Below are positions 7,397-15,669 of a stretch of DNA of 64,000 nt, in pieces. The notes beneath the pieces were generated by a model. It ran no database searches. It saw only the letters and a program-made list of their open reading frames with translations, and had not been told where the DNA came from. Location of the stretch: the NCBI RefSeq assembly GCF_019448085.1, contig NZ_JAGFNZ010000001.1, positions 496,001-560,000 on the forward strand. Direction: 5' to 3'. The first letter of the stretch is position 1; every line of letters starts with the position of its first letter. The DNA comes from Caproiciproducens faecalis. GTDB lineage: Bacteria; Bacillota; Clostridia; Oscillospirales; Acutalibacteraceae. A program made the translations under genes and the position numbers.

Positions 7397-7474
7397 TTAC
7401 GCAATCAGAAACAGCCACACCAGCGGCGTCTGCATCATCAGCGCCGCCGGCCCCGGAAAAAAGTTGTGACACAT
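7397..7474 (-). CDS. Possible 25-aa hydrophobic peptide
   Basis: ATG at 7474 follows GGGGGAT with 6-7 bases between. The peptide has a Cys and His near its start, a short P-G-P turn, then a hydrophobic helix with one Trp (TPLVWLFLIA). It is the only ORF with a ribosome-site-like sequence inside the short transcription unit between the promoter at 7504-7536 and the terminator at 7341-7364. It may be a type I toxin-like or regulatory peptide, or the transcript may be a small RNA and this ORF meaningless. Confidence 0.35.
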   Translation of the reverse strand: MCHNFFPGPAALMMQTPLVWLFLIA

Positions 7475-7503
7475 TTCGAACCATCCCCCTTTGGCGGGTT
7501 CGT

Positions 7504-7536
7504 ATTATACTATGAAATCAGGGGACAGCTTGTCAA
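7504..7536 (-). promoter_or_regulatory. Sigma-A promoter of a short transcript
   Basis: On the minus strand TTGACA (7531-7536) is followed 18 bp later by TAGTAT (7507-7512) or 21 bp later by TATAAT (7504-7509). The next stop for transcription is the terminator at 7341-7364, giving an RNA of roughly 150-170 nt. Confidence 0.6.
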
Positions 7537-7568
7537 TATGAAAGTAAGGAATGCACTGTAATGATAAT

Positions 7569-7603
7569 GCCGGAGCCCCAACGGTATTTCGAAGGACTCC
7601 GGC
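7569..7603 (-). terminator. Hairpin after the 51-aa gene
   Basis: GCCGGAG and CTCCGGC form a 7-bp stem 21 bp downstream of the stop codon at 7624. On the minus strand it is followed by ATTATCATTAC, a weak T run, so termination may be partial. Confidence 0.5.
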
Positions 7604-7623
7604 GCAAGACGGGTTTGTGTATT

Positions 7624-7779
7624 TCATTGTTTCTGAGTAAGATTTTCGGCGATTCTGCGAAGATCTTCTTCGCAGCAGACTTTGGGGCCGGCCTGTTTGA
7701 TGTTTTCCTGCACAAATTTCGGCAGGGATAAGAAATATTCGTTTTTATCCAGATTTTCAGCAAAATGATTGTCAGACAT
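7624..7779 (-). CDS. Small acidic protein of unknown function (51 aa)
   Basis: ATG at 7779 follows GGAGG with 6 bases between. The product starts MSDNHFAENLDKNEYF, has a helix LPKFVQENIKQAG, then C-C-E-E-D-L and a final helix. It is soluble and largely helical. I cannot name a family, but the excellent ribosome site, the codon use and the own hairpin support a real gene. It is 28 bp downstream of the 64-aa gene and probably cotranscribed with it. Confidence 0.7.
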   Translation of the reverse strand: MSDNHFAENLDKNEYFLSLPKFVQENIKQAGPKVCCEEDLRRIAENLTQKQ

Positions 7780-7806
7780 ATTTTTCCTCCACTCGTTGTC
7801 AGTATT

Positions 7807-8001
7807 TTACAGGGTCCTTACAAATTCCTTCATGCTTTCCAGCTCACCTGTCAGCGGTACGCCGATGACCTTTGACAGAGCCTGGTTCAGTTCCGAGTAC
7901 TGGTCGCCGTTCACGAGGATTTGTTCGGATTGATGATCCTTCAGCAAGGTAATTCGGCGGTCAAGTTCGTTAATCACCGCCTGCTTGATGTCTTTGCTCA
8001 T
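7807..8001 (-). CDS. Small protein of unknown function (64 aa)
   Basis: The start at 8001 lies behind GAAGGGAAG; longer upstream readings lack a ribosome site. The product is soluble, mostly helical, with a heptad-like first half (VINELDRRITLLKDHQSEQIL) that could dimerise. No family is recognised. It precedes the 51-aa gene on the same strand and is divergent from the helicase gene. Confidence 0.65.
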   Translation of the reverse strand: MSKDIKQAVINELDRRITLLKDHQSEQILVNGDQYSELNQALSKVIGVPLTGELESMKEFVRTL

Positions 8002-8123
8002 GAAAGCACTTCCCTTCGCGGTTAGTATGTGTTTGGCTGGCAAAGATATTCGTATATCCCGATCTCCGCAAGCCCGGGAAACTCCGTTTCCGGCGGCCAT
8101 TAGACTAATGCGAAAAGTTATGC

Positions 8124-8129
8124 TATAAT
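8124..8129 (+). promoter_or_regulatory. Extended -10 of the helicase gene
   Basis: TGCTATAAT, an extended -10 without a clear -35, lies about 85 bp before the helicase start codon and is the only sigma-A-like element in the divergent region on this strand. Confidence 0.45.
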
Positions 8130-8211
8130 TTAAAAAACTTGAAAATATAGAACATGGTAGTGAAAACAATAAACCGCCAGGTTATCTATAAATATAAATT
8201 TAGGAGTAAAC

Positions 8212-9543
8212 ATGAATTTTAAAGACCTTAACCTAAGTCACAGAATTTTAGATGCACTTGAGAAAGAAAACTATTCCGTGCCGACGCCCATACAGGAACA
8301 GGCGATTCCGATTGTGCTGTCCGGCAGGGATCTTCTGGGCTGTGCACAGACCGGAACCGGAAAAACGGCGGCGTTTGCCGTGCCGGTTTTACAGCATTTA
8401 ATCAATTCGGAGGAGAAGAGCGAACCGCGCAAAATCCGCTCCCTGATCTTAACCCCGACAAGAGAGCTTGCCGTACAGATCTATGAAAACTTCCGCTCCT
8501 ACGGGCGGTACACCCGTCTGCACACCTGTGTGGTATTCGGTGGCGTTTCCCAGAAAATGCAGGTGGAAAAACTGCGCCGCGGCGTGGATATTCTGGTTGC
8601 CACTCCGGGCAGGCTGAACGACCTGATGAATCAGGGGTATGTCCATTTGGAAAACGTGGAAATCCTTGTGCTGGATGAAGCTGACCGCATGCTGGACATG
8701 GGCTTTATCGCGGATGTAAAGAAAATCATTGCGAAAATCCCCAAGAAGAGACAGACGCTCCTCTTTTCGGCGACCATGCCCAAAGAAATTGAAGAAATGG
8801 TGAACACCATTCTGGTTGATCCCGCCAAGGTGGAAATTACGCCCCCCGCGACAACCGTGGATATGATTGACCAGTCGATCTATTTTGTGGATAAGGACAA
8901 TAAGCGCAAACTGCTGGCTCATCTTCTGGAGGACAGGTCCATCCGTTCCGCGCTGGTGTTTACCAGAACGAAGCACGGAGCAGACCGAGTTGTCAAAGAT
9001 CTGGAAAGAGCCAACATCAACGCGCAGGCCATCCATGGAAACAAATCTCAGAACGCCCGTCAGACGGCGCTGAACAGCTTTAAGAACGGCAGCATCCGCG
9101 TGCTGGTGGCTACGGATATCGCGGCCAGGGGAATTGACATTGAGGAGCTTTCCTGCGTGTTCAACTACGACCTTCCCGAAGTGCCGGAAACCTATGTGCA
9201 CCGCATCGGCCGTACCGGCAGAGCGGGTTTGAGCGGCACGGCTGTTTCTTTCTGCTGTATTGACGAAAAATCGGATTTACGGAGTATTCAGAAGCTCATC
9301 GGCAAAACCATTCCGGTGGTGGAGGACAACCCCTATCCCATGCTGATTACCACCCCTACTCCAAAGTCCGAACTGCGCCGCCGGCGTTCGGCGCCTCCGG
9401 CTGCCGAACCCAGGAGAAAGGCTTATGCCCCGAGGGAGGCCGCGGGAAAAAACGGAGCCTTCGAAACCGCTAAGGGCAAGCCGCCTGTAAAAAAATATAC
9501 GGATAAACCCAAATGGAAAAAGTCGTATTCCCGCAAGGGCTGA
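8212..9543 (+). CDS. DEAD-box ATP-dependent RNA helicase
   Basis: 443 residues with all helicase motifs: Q motif (PTPIQEQAIP), Walker A (TGTGKT ending at residue 52), PTRELA, TPGR, DEAD at 155-158, SAT, and in the second RecA domain VFTRTK, ARGID and HRIGRTGR near 330-337. The C-terminal 70 residues are very basic (RRRRSAPP, KWKKSYSRKG), an RNA-binding tail as in CshA/RhlE-type proteins that help ribosome assembly and mRNA decay, often in the cold. The start follows TTTAGGAGTAAAC. It is a single-gene unit with its own promoter and terminator. Confidence 0.95.
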   Translation: MNFKDLNLSHRILDALEKENYSVPTPIQEQAIPIVLSGRDLLGCAQTGTGKTAAFAVPVLQHLINSEEKSEPRKIRSLILTPTRELAVQIYENFRSYGRYTRLHTCVVFGGVSQKMQVEKLRRGVDILVATPGRLNDLMNQGYVHLENVEILVLDEADRMLDMGFIADVKKIIAKIPKKRQTLLFSATMPKEIEEMVNTILVDPAKVEITPPATTVDMIDQSIYFVDKDNKRKLLAHLLEDRSIRSALVFTRTKHGADRVVKDLERANINAQAIHGNKSQNARQTALNSFKNGSIRVLVATDIAARGIDIEELSCVFNYDLPEVPETYVHRIGRTGRAGLSGTAVSFCCIDEKSDLRSIQKLIGKTIPVVEDNPYPMLITTPTPKSELRRRRSAPPAAEPRRKAYAPREAAGKNGAFETAKGKPPVKKYTDKPKWKKSYSRKG

Positions 9544-9545
9544 AA

Positions 9546-9584
9546 AAGGACCCGGAAAAGCGTCATTCGCTGATCCGGGTCCTT
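9546..9584. terminator. Terminator between convergent genes
   Basis: AAGGACCCGG and CCGGGTCCTT make a 10-bp perfect stem. The minus side is followed by TTTTTC, so it clearly ends the 73-aa gene on that strand; on the plus side the T run is poor but it lies directly after the helicase stop. Confidence 0.8.
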
Positions 9585-9610
9585 CTGCTGCCGGCCGTAA
9601 CCCGACAGAG

Positions 9611-9832
9611 CTAAAGTTTAAATTCATCCGCGCTGTGCGGCTTGAGCGCCGGAATGCTGACCGGCGTGCGTTTCAAAGGGTCATAGACAAAACGGCTGCA
9701 GCTTCCGTCTGGTTCCAGGTACCGGTCAAATTTGCACACGCTCGCCCCGTCAAAGTCGGAGCTGTTGGCACAGTGCCTGCAGTCTGTCTCTATGTGATTT
9801 CCAAAAAGCTTTGCTTTCTTTTTTCCAAACAT
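9611..9832 (-). CDS. Small cysteine-containing protein (73 aa)
   Basis: The start follows AGGAGAAGGAAC. The sequence has a basic N-terminus (GKKKAKLFG), then four cysteines in the order C-x2-C ... C ... C within residues 18-45 (TDCRHC, SVCKFD, GSCSRF). Four cysteines at this spacing could bind a metal ion. The end is a proline-containing tail. No named family is recognised. It is a single gene between the helicase and ylbJ. Confidence 0.65.
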   Translation of the reverse strand: MFGKKKAKLFGNHIETDCRHCANSSDFDGASVCKFDRYLEPDGSCSRFVYDPLKRTPVSIPALKPHSADEFKL

Positions 9833-9928
9833 GTTCCTTCTCCTAAAGGCTTTTGTGTCCGCGGTAAACGGGTACGTTTTTGAGTTTTCTGCATGATTCC
9901 AGAAAAATCTGACAATATTATTATAACA

Positions 9929-10990
9929 TTATTGTTCTTTCATTTCCAGTTTTTCACGCGGAAGACTGAAAATCAGCGCCGCACAGAGCGCAATCAGCGC
10001 GGCGGCTGCGGGAACGGAGCCGGAAAAGCCGCCCGCAAGCTGCTGGGTCGTTGTGCTGAACACTTCGACATCCTCCGGAAAGACGCGCAGCAGAGCCCAG
10101 GTGAGCACCGCGGCGGTAACACCGTGCAGCAGGCGGAACAGCATAAAACGGAGCAGGTTTACCCGGATGCCGGAAACGGCGGAAAGAACCTGAAAATGAA
10201 CGCAGATTCCTCCCCAGCCGATGGCTAGGGACACAGCCCACAGCGGCACTTTCAGTTTTGCAAGATCGGAACAGCCGCCCGTGACCTCCAGCAGGGCAGA
10301 AAGCGCCGCGCCCGCGCGCGGCTCCGTCACCCACTGGCGCAGCAAGTTCAGAAAAGCCGCAAATAAAATGACGAAGCAGCACATATTAATCATGGCGCGT
10401 GCCGCGTCTGCTGCAGACAGAATCAGGGCGTCCGCCGCCCGGTTTTTTACCCGCTTTTTCACTGCCCGCGCAGAGGGGAATTCGTCTTCCGCGCCGATAC
10501 TGCACATGACGCTTAAAATCAGGGAAGCGGCAAGCTGGGAAACCAGCAGAATCACACCGGAGCGCCCGTTGTGAAGAAACCCGATCCCAACGGCGGTAAT
10601 GACGAACGCGGGGCCGGAATTTACGCAGAAGCAAAGCATGCGGGAGGCTTGGTTTTCACTGATGGAGCCGTTTTCGTAAAGCGCCGCAATGCTGCGGGCG
10701 CCGGTGGGATAGCCGCCGACCGCGCTCATCAGGATGCTTGCCGCGGAGCTGCCCGGCAGCTTTAAAACGGCACGGCACGGCGCTTCAAACACGCGGCCGA
10801 TTTTTTCAGACAGTCCGCTTTTTACCACAAATACCGACAGCACCATAAACGGATACAGCGAGGGGACTAGAATCTGCAGGCAGTATCCGATTCCGTTTTT
10901 GGCCCCGGCCGTTGCCGGCGCGGGAAAAACCAGCAGCAGACAGGCGGCCAGAAATGTTGCGGTCAGCAGCAGACCCTGCTTTATTCTCAT
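9929..10990 (-). CDS. ylbJ: Sporulation integral membrane protein YlbJ
   Basis: 353 residues, polytopic, with the nucleoside-transporter-gate folds of this family: GIGYCLQILVPSLYPFMVLSVFVVKSG near residues 30-55, AVGGYPTGARSI near 110, and a second gate half near 200-330. In Bacillus, YlbJ is made in the mother cell under sigma E and is needed for heat-resistant spores. I place the start at 10990 because AGGGTGGATCGCC precedes it; the ATG 6 codons upstream has no site. It is divergent from yqfC-yqfD, also sporulation genes. Confidence 0.88.
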   Translation of the reverse strand: MRIKQGLLLTATFLAACLLLVFPAPATAGAKNGIGYCLQILVPSLYPFMVLSVFVVKSGLSEKIGRVFEAPCRAVLKLPGSSAASILMSAVGGYPTGARSIAALYENGSISENQASRMLCFCVNSGPAFVITAVGIGFLHNGRSGVILLVSQLAASLILSVMCSIGAEDEFPSARAVKKRVKNRAADALILSAADAARAMINMCCFVILFAAFLNLLRQWVTEPRAGAALSALLEVTGGCSDLAKLKVPLWAVSLAIGWGGICVHFQVLSAVSGIRVNLLRFMLFRLLHGVTAAVLTWALLRVFPEDVEVFSTTTQQLAGGFSGSVPAAAALIALCAALIFSLPREKLEMKEQ

Positions 10991-11032
10991 GGCGATCCAC
11001 CCTTTCATAACTTTATATATATGATGCCGCGC

Positions 11033-11061
11033 GGATATTTACGCCGCCCGCCGCATAGGCT
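11033..11061 (+). promoter_or_regulatory. Possible sigma-E promoter of yqfC-yqfD
   Basis: GGATATT (11033-11039), 14 bp, then CATAGGCT (11054-11061). This fits the sigma-E pattern (K-M-ATATT, 14 bp, CATACA-T) in spacing and most bases. yqfC and yqfD belong to the sigma-E regulon in Bacillus, which supports the reading. Confidence 0.45.
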
Positions 11062-11096
11062 TTATAGGATAAATTCGATGTAGGGCGGGGATTCAA

Positions 11097-11348
11097 GTGG
11101 AGAAAAAAATCAATATCCGCAAGCTGACTTCAACAATGCAGATGCCCACTCATATGGAGATAAACGGAAATCAGGAAGTCATTGTCGACGGCTGCAGCGG
11201 CGTGCTGGAATACGACACCGACGTGGTCAGAATCAAGACGGGAAAACTCATTGTGCGCTTTGCAGGGCGCGGTCTGGTTATTAAATGCCTGACTGCGGAT
11301 TCCCTGGTGGTAACGGGTTATCTGACCGGAATTGAGTTCTGTGTGTGA
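11097..11348 (+). CDS. yqfC: Sporulation protein YqfC
   Basis: 83 residues, GTG start behind GGGCGGGG. The sequence fits the YqfC/YabP-like family: a beta-rich small protein with H-x-E-I-x-G-N-Q-E (residues 19-27), DGCSGVLEYD, and a C-terminal LVVTGYLTGIEF that often ends this family. It is followed 9 bp later by yqfD, its constant partner. The pair belongs to the mother-cell sporulation programme; the biochemical role is not known. Confidence 0.85.
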   Translation: MEKKINIRKLTSTMQMPTHMEINGNQEVIVDGCSGVLEYDTDVVRIKTGKLIVRFAGRGLVIKCLTADSLVVTGYLTGIEFCV

Positions 11349-11357
11349 GGTGACGGG

Positions 11358-12539
11358 ATGATTTCTTTACATTTGACGCGCTGGCTTCTCGGGTATGCGC
11401 GGTTTTCCGTTGTCGGCGGCAGCCACGAGCGCTTTTTGAACAACTGTGCCCGTTCCGGCATCTATCTTTGGGACATCACGGGGGGGAAGGACGGCGGGGC
11501 CTGTGTTGCCGTACAGAGTTACCGCGCTCTGCGTCCCTGCGCGCGCAGAGCAAACGCGAAGCTGAAAGTCCGGGAGCGCCACGGCTTTCCGTTTGCTACC
11601 AAGGGAATCCGCAAGCGCAGGGGGATTCTGGCGGGAGCCGTTCTGTTTATGGTGATCGTACAGCTGCTGTCGTTACATGTCTGGAGCATCGAGGTGGCCG
11701 GAAACTCCTCCATCCCCACGGAACAGATCGAAGCGGAACTGGTGCGCCTTGGCGTGACGCCCGGCACGCTGAAATCGAAGGTACAGCCACAGATGCTGCA
11801 GCAAAAGCTCATGCTGGAATTCCCACAGATCGGCTGGCTTTCCGTCAACACCAGAGGCTGCTCCGCACAAGTCCAGTTGCAGGAAAAGGTCGACCGGCCG
11901 CTGATCGTCGGGAGCCAGGGAGAGACAGTCTGCAATATCAAGGCCGCCCGTACGGGTCAGATCGTTTCCATGAACGTCTTTACCGGCACCGCGCAGGTCA
12001 GCAAGGGCGACGCGGTAGTGGAGGGACAGCTGCTGATTAGCTGTGTGGTTGAGGATAAACTCGGCTATATGTCCCTGCGTCACGCGGCGGGAAAAATTAT
12101 TGCCGAGACCTCCCGTTCTCTTACGACGGAGGTCGACCTGAAACGCGCGGAAGTGAACCCCACCGGAAAGACACTGACGCGCAGATGCCTGTACCTTTTC
12201 GGCGCGCGGGTGCCGCTCACCTTTGCAGGGAAACCGGAAGGGGAATACCGGGCGGAAGGAGTGCACACCGACCTGAAGCTGATGAACGCCGTTCTGCCGC
12301 TGGGGTTTTACGAAGAAAAATGGACGGAGGAAAAATCGCGGCAGATCACGCTGACGAAGGATCAGGCGATTGCCGAAGCAAAGCGGCTGATGGAGCAGAA
12401 AAAGAAGGAAGAACTGAAGGACGCAAAGATCCTTTCCGTCAGTGAGGACACTCAATTTACCGATTCCAGACTGATTTACGCGATCAAAGTAAAATGCGAG
12501 GAAAATATTGCGCAAGAATCGGAAATATTAATAAAATAG
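11358..12539 (+). CDS. yqfD: Sporulation protein YqfD
   Basis: 393 residues, start after GTGAGGTGACGGG. One membrane helix near residues 90-110 follows a basic cytoplasmic part (RKRRGILAGAVLFMVIVQLL). Outside is a POTRA-like segment (VWSIEVAGNSSIPTEQIEAEL) and a beta-rich domain with GQIVSMNVFTGTAQVSKGDAVVEGQLL, a biotinyl-lipoyl-like turn. This layout is that of the YqfD/SpoIV-related stage IV sporulation proteins of Clostridia. It forms an operon with yqfC. Confidence 0.88.
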   Translation: MISLHLTRWLLGYARFSVVGGSHERFLNNCARSGIYLWDITGGKDGGACVAVQSYRALRPCARRANAKLKVRERHGFPFATKGIRKRRGILAGAVLFMVIVQLLSLHVWSIEVAGNSSIPTEQIEAELVRLGVTPGTLKSKVQPQMLQQKLMLEFPQIGWLSVNTRGCSAQVQLQEKVDRPLIVGSQGETVCNIKAARTGQIVSMNVFTGTAQVSKGDAVVEGQLLISCVVEDKLGYMSLRHAAGKIIAETSRSLTTEVDLKRAEVNPTGKTLTRRCLYLFGARVPLTFAGKPEGEYRAEGVHTDLKLMNAVLPLGFYEEKWTEEKSRQITLTKDQAIAEAKRLMEQKKKEELKDAKILSVSEDTQFTDSRLIYAIKVKCEENIAQESEILIK

Positions 12540-12563
12540 TAAGATTTTTAGTCATTAATCATG

Positions 12564-12592
12564 GTGACTTAACAGGTTTCCTGTGTTATAAT
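12564..12592 (+). promoter_or_regulatory. Sigma-A promoter before phoH
   Basis: GTGACT (12564-12569), 17 bp, TATAAT (12587-12592). The spacing is ideal, the -35 matches four of six consensus bases. It would start the phoH-ybeY-dgkA-era transcript. Confidence 0.5.
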
Positions 12593-12653
12593 AAACCTAA
12601 TTTATCTGAGGGAAGGTTTTCCACCTCTGGGCAAATCTTCAAAAGGTGATAGA

Positions 12654-13613
12654 ATGTTTGAGCAAAGGATCAATATTGACCGCATGGAGCAGGCGGTCGC
12701 TCTTTTCGGCAACTTTGATGAAAATATCAGACTGATTGAAAAAGAGTACCATGTGGGCATTGTCGGGCGGGGAAGTGAAATCAAGGTTTCCGGTGACCCC
12801 GAGGATGTCGCGCTGGCCGTTCGCGCAATTGACAGCCTGCTGTCCCTCGTCAACCGGGGCGAAGCTTTAAGCGAGCAGAATGTCCGCTACTGTATTTCCC
12901 TTGTCAATGAAGGCAGTGAAGATAAAATTGAAACGCTTGCAGGGGACTGCATTTGTATAACGTCCAAAGGAAAGCCGGTCAAGGCCAAAACACTCGGGCA
13001 GAAAAAGTACTGTACGGCGATTAAAAGCCACACGATCACTATTGGAGTCGGTCCCGCGGGAACCGGAAAAACTTATCTGGCCGTGGCCCTTGCCGTTACG
13101 GCGTTCCGCGCGCAGGAGGTCAACCGGATTGTGCTGACTCGCCCCGCCGTGGAAGCCGGAGAAAAGCTGGGATTTCTTCCGGGAGATCTTCAGCAGAAGG
13201 TAGACCCGTATCTGCGCCCGCTGTACGATGCGCTGTTTGATATGCTGGGGGCGGAAACGTACCAGAAATATGTGGAGCGCGGCAACATTGAGGTGGCTCC
13301 GCTCGCGTATATGCGCGGCAGAACCCTTGACGACAGTTTTATTATCCTTGACGAGGCGCAGAATACCACCCCGGAACAGATGAAAATGTTCCTCACCCGT
13401 TTGGGATTTAATTCCAAAATGGTAATTACGGGGGATATCACCCAGATAGATCTTCCGGACGGCCGCAGGTCCGGCCTGAAGGATGTCATTAGGATCCTGC
13501 GTGATATCGATGATATTGCACAGGTTCGATTTAACGAAAAAGATGTCGTACGCCACAAGCTGGTGCAGGACATTATTAAAGCATATGAGAAAAACGAGGA
13601 GGCCGGGCATTAA
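12654..13613 (+). CDS. phoH: PhoH-family ATPase
   Basis: 319 residues. N-terminal KH-like domain (to about 90), then the P-loop ATPase with Walker A GPAGTGKT at about 133-140, Walker B FIILDEAQNTT and the ITGDITQIDLP motif. It is the long PhoH/YqfG-neighbour form found in Firmicutes, thought to act on RNA together with YbeY. The start is preceded by AAAAGGTGATAGA. ybeY begins 5 bp after its stop, the classic pairing. Confidence 0.95.
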   Translation: MFEQRINIDRMEQAVALFGNFDENIRLIEKEYHVGIVGRGSEIKVSGDPEDVALAVRAIDSLLSLVNRGEALSEQNVRYCISLVNEGSEDKIETLAGDCICITSKGKPVKAKTLGQKKYCTAIKSHTITIGVGPAGTGKTYLAVALAVTAFRAQEVNRIVLTRPAVEAGEKLGFLPGDLQQKVDPYLRPLYDALFDMLGAETYQKYVERGNIEVAPLAYMRGRTLDDSFIILDEAQNTTPEQMKMFLTRLGFNSKMVITGDITQIDLPDGRRSGLKDVIRILRDIDDIAQVRFNEKDVVRHKLVQDIIKAYEKNEEAGH

Positions 13614-13618
13614 AGATC

Positions 13619-14128
13619 ATGGAAAAGGTGAGAGTAATCATTGAAAATAAGCAAAAAGAGGTTAAAATTCCTACGGGTTTGCGCATGCTGGTACGACGCT
13701 GCTGCAACGCTGTGCTGCGTATGGAAAAATTTGGTTCACCCGCAGAAATCAGCGTCACTTTTGTAAATAACGAACAGATTCATGAGTTGAACAAACAGTA
13801 CCGCGGAAAGGATGTTCCGACCGATGTGCTTTCTTTCCCCATGGGGGAAGACGGTGTGTATGACATCAACCATTCCACCGGGGCGAAAATTCTGGGTGAT
13901 ATCGTCATTTCCATGGAAAAAGCGGTGGAACAGGCGGAGCGCTACGGCCACAGCCTTGAGCGCGAGGTGGGCTATCTTTCGGTGCATTCCATGCTGCATC
14001 TGCTTGGCTACGACCATGAGAACGGCGGAATCCAAAGAGTGCATATGCGCGAAAAAGAGGAACTGGTTATGACTCAGCTGGGCCTGCCCGGCACAAGCAG
14101 TTATGTCTTGGACGAGGATGAGGAGTAA
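13619..14128 (+). CDS. ybeY: Endoribonuclease YbeY
   Basis: 169 residues. The zinc site H-x3-H-x5-H is visible as HSMLHLLGYDH (His123, His127, His133), and the TDVLSFP motif lies near residue 63. YbeY is a metal-dependent RNase involved in 16S rRNA 3' end maturation and ribosome quality control. The start codon ATG is 5 bp behind phoH; the nearest AGGAGG is about 16 bases away, longer than usual, so translation may partly depend on coupling. Confidence 0.95.
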   Translation: MEKVRVIIENKQKEVKIPTGLRMLVRRCCNAVLRMEKFGSPAEISVTFVNNEQIHELNKQYRGKDVPTDVLSFPMGEDGVYDINHSTGAKILGDIVISMEKAVEQAERYGHSLEREVGYLSVHSMLHLLGYDHENGGIQRVHMREKEELVMTQLGLPGTSSYVLDEDEE

Positions 14129-14130
14129 GC

Positions 14131-14613
14131 TTGCGGTTTTTTAAAAGCTTTAAGTATGCTTTTCGGGGAATCATCTACTGCATTAATAATGAGCGGAATA
14201 TGCGGATACATACGGTGGCTGCACTGTATGTATTTGTCTTTTCGTTCTTTTTTGAAATGTCACGGACAAGCTATGCCGCTGTTTTGATTGCGATCGCAAT
14301 GGTAATCACCGCCGAGCTGTTCAATACGGTAGCGGAGGAGCTTTGCGATATGGCGGCGGCCAGCTTTCATCCGGTTGTACGGATTATCAAGGATATGGCG
14401 GCGGGCGCGGTGCTGATTTCTGCCGTTTTTGCGGCTGCGGTCGGTGTGTGTGTCTTCTGGCAGCCTGCGTCTTTTGCCGGAATCCTCCGTTACTTTGCTT
14501 CCAGCCCGCTTATGCTTTTGCCGCTTGCGGCGGTGACCGCAGTGTGCATTGTCTATATTGTTATGGGACCCATCGGTATTCGCGACTATATCAGAAAAAA
14601 ACGTGAGAAATAA
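14131..14613 (+). CDS. dgkA: Diacylglycerol/undecaprenol kinase family protein
   Basis: 160 residues, TTG start five bases after GAGGAG. The N-terminal part (to 115) has the DgkA core: FKYAFRGIIYCINNERNMRIH, then AELFNTVAEELCD carrying the catalytic glutamates of the E-x2-N-T-x2-E pattern, and a helix with IIKDMAAGAVL. Firmicutes members phosphorylate undecaprenol, giving the lipid carrier for wall synthesis. An extra C-terminal membrane helix (about 128-148) is present compared with the usual 120-130 residues. It follows ybeY by 2 bp and precedes era by 12 bp. Confidence 0.88.
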   Translation: MRFFKSFKYAFRGIIYCINNERNMRIHTVAALYVFVFSFFFEMSRTSYAAVLIAIAMVITAELFNTVAEELCDMAAASFHPVVRIIKDMAAGAVLISAVFAAAVGVCVFWQPASFAGILRYFASSPLMLLPLAAVTAVCIVYIVMGPIGIRDYIRKKREK

Positions 14614-14625
14614 GGAGAGAATTCC

Positions 14626-15549
14626 ATGGTGGATCAGAAAAATGAAAAATCCGCTTTTATAGCGATAGTAGGCCGCCCCAACGTGGGGAAATCTTCCCTT
14701 TTAAACGCAATGATCGGGCAGAAGGTCGCTATTGTTTCCAATAAACCCCAGACAACGCGCACCCGTATTATGGGTGTTCTGACAAGGGGAGAGTATCAGC
14801 TTGTCTTCATAGACACTCCCGGTCTCTTAAAGCCGCATAATCAGCTTGGGGAATACATGGTGCGCTCCGTTACGGAATCCGTTTCCGGCGTGGACGCATG
14901 CCTGTTGGTGGTGGAAGCGGGAAAGAAAATTTCCCCCGCGGATCAGGCGCTGATTGAAAGATTCAAGTCGCTCGGTATCCCCGCAATTCTGGCGATCAAC
15001 AAGATCGACCTGCTGCAGGACAAGAGCGTTTTAATGTCACAGATATCCGAATTGTCTGCGTTATATGATTTTGAGGCCGTGGTGCCGGTTTCGGCAATTG
15101 ACGGAAACGGAATCAAAGACCTTACCGGCGAGCTGGAAAAGCTTGCGATGCCCGGCGGGCATTTCTTTGAGGAAGATACGCTGACCGATCAACCGGAGCG
15201 TGTTCTGGCTGCGGAAATTATCCGCGAAAAGCTGCTTCGCCTCTGCAGCAAGGAGGTTCCCCACGGCATAGCCGTTGTGGTGGAAAATATGCACGAGCGC
15301 GGGGACAAAAGCGGCATCACCGATCTGGAGGCTACCATTTTTTGCGAAAAAGAAAGCCACAAGGGAATTATTATCGGCAAGGACGGCGCGATGCTGAAAA
15401 AAGTCGGCACGCTGGCCCGCACCGACATGGAGCGTTTTTTTGACTGTAAAATCAATCTGAAGCTTTGGGTAAAGGTGAAAGAGGACTGGCGCAATCGCAC
15501 CGCGGTTCTGCGCAGCCTTGGGTTTGACAGCAACTCCTTCAACAGTTAG
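14626..15549 (+). CDS. era: GTPase Era
   Basis: 307 residues, start after AAGGAGAGAATTCC. G1 GRPNVGKS at 16-23, switch TTRT, G3 DTPG, G4 NKID, and a C-terminal KH domain with IIGKDGAMLKKVG, the RNA-binding loop that contacts the 3' end of 16S rRNA. Era checks maturation of the small ribosomal subunit. It sits in the standard phoH-ybeY-dgkA-era-recO series. Confidence 0.97.
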   Translation: MVDQKNEKSAFIAIVGRPNVGKSSLLNAMIGQKVAIVSNKPQTTRTRIMGVLTRGEYQLVFIDTPGLLKPHNQLGEYMVRSVTESVSGVDACLLVVEAGKKISPADQALIERFKSLGIPAILAINKIDLLQDKSVLMSQISELSALYDFEAVVPVSAIDGNGIKDLTGELEKLAMPGGHFFEEDTLTDQPERVLAAEIIREKLLRLCSKEVPHGIAVVVENMHERGDKSGITDLEATIFCEKESHKGIIIGKDGAMLKKVGTLARTDMERFFDCKINLKLWVKVKEDWRNRTAVLRSLGFDSNSFNS

Positions 15550-15669
15550 GCAAAGCACATTTTTACAAAAAAATTTGTCTGATTATGGGGTTAATTCATT
15601 TATTTACCGCTCATATAAGCTGAATTAAGGCAAATACTTAATTTAGTAAATTGAAAAGGAGCGGGAAAT

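Noticed and set aside
7381-7400. AAGGAGG at about 7384 on the plus strand as the ribosome site of a small gene.
   Set aside because: No start codon at proper distance with a sensible frame.
11673-12515. A 280-codon frame opposite yqfD.
   Set aside because: Shadow frame with no domain and no initiation signal.
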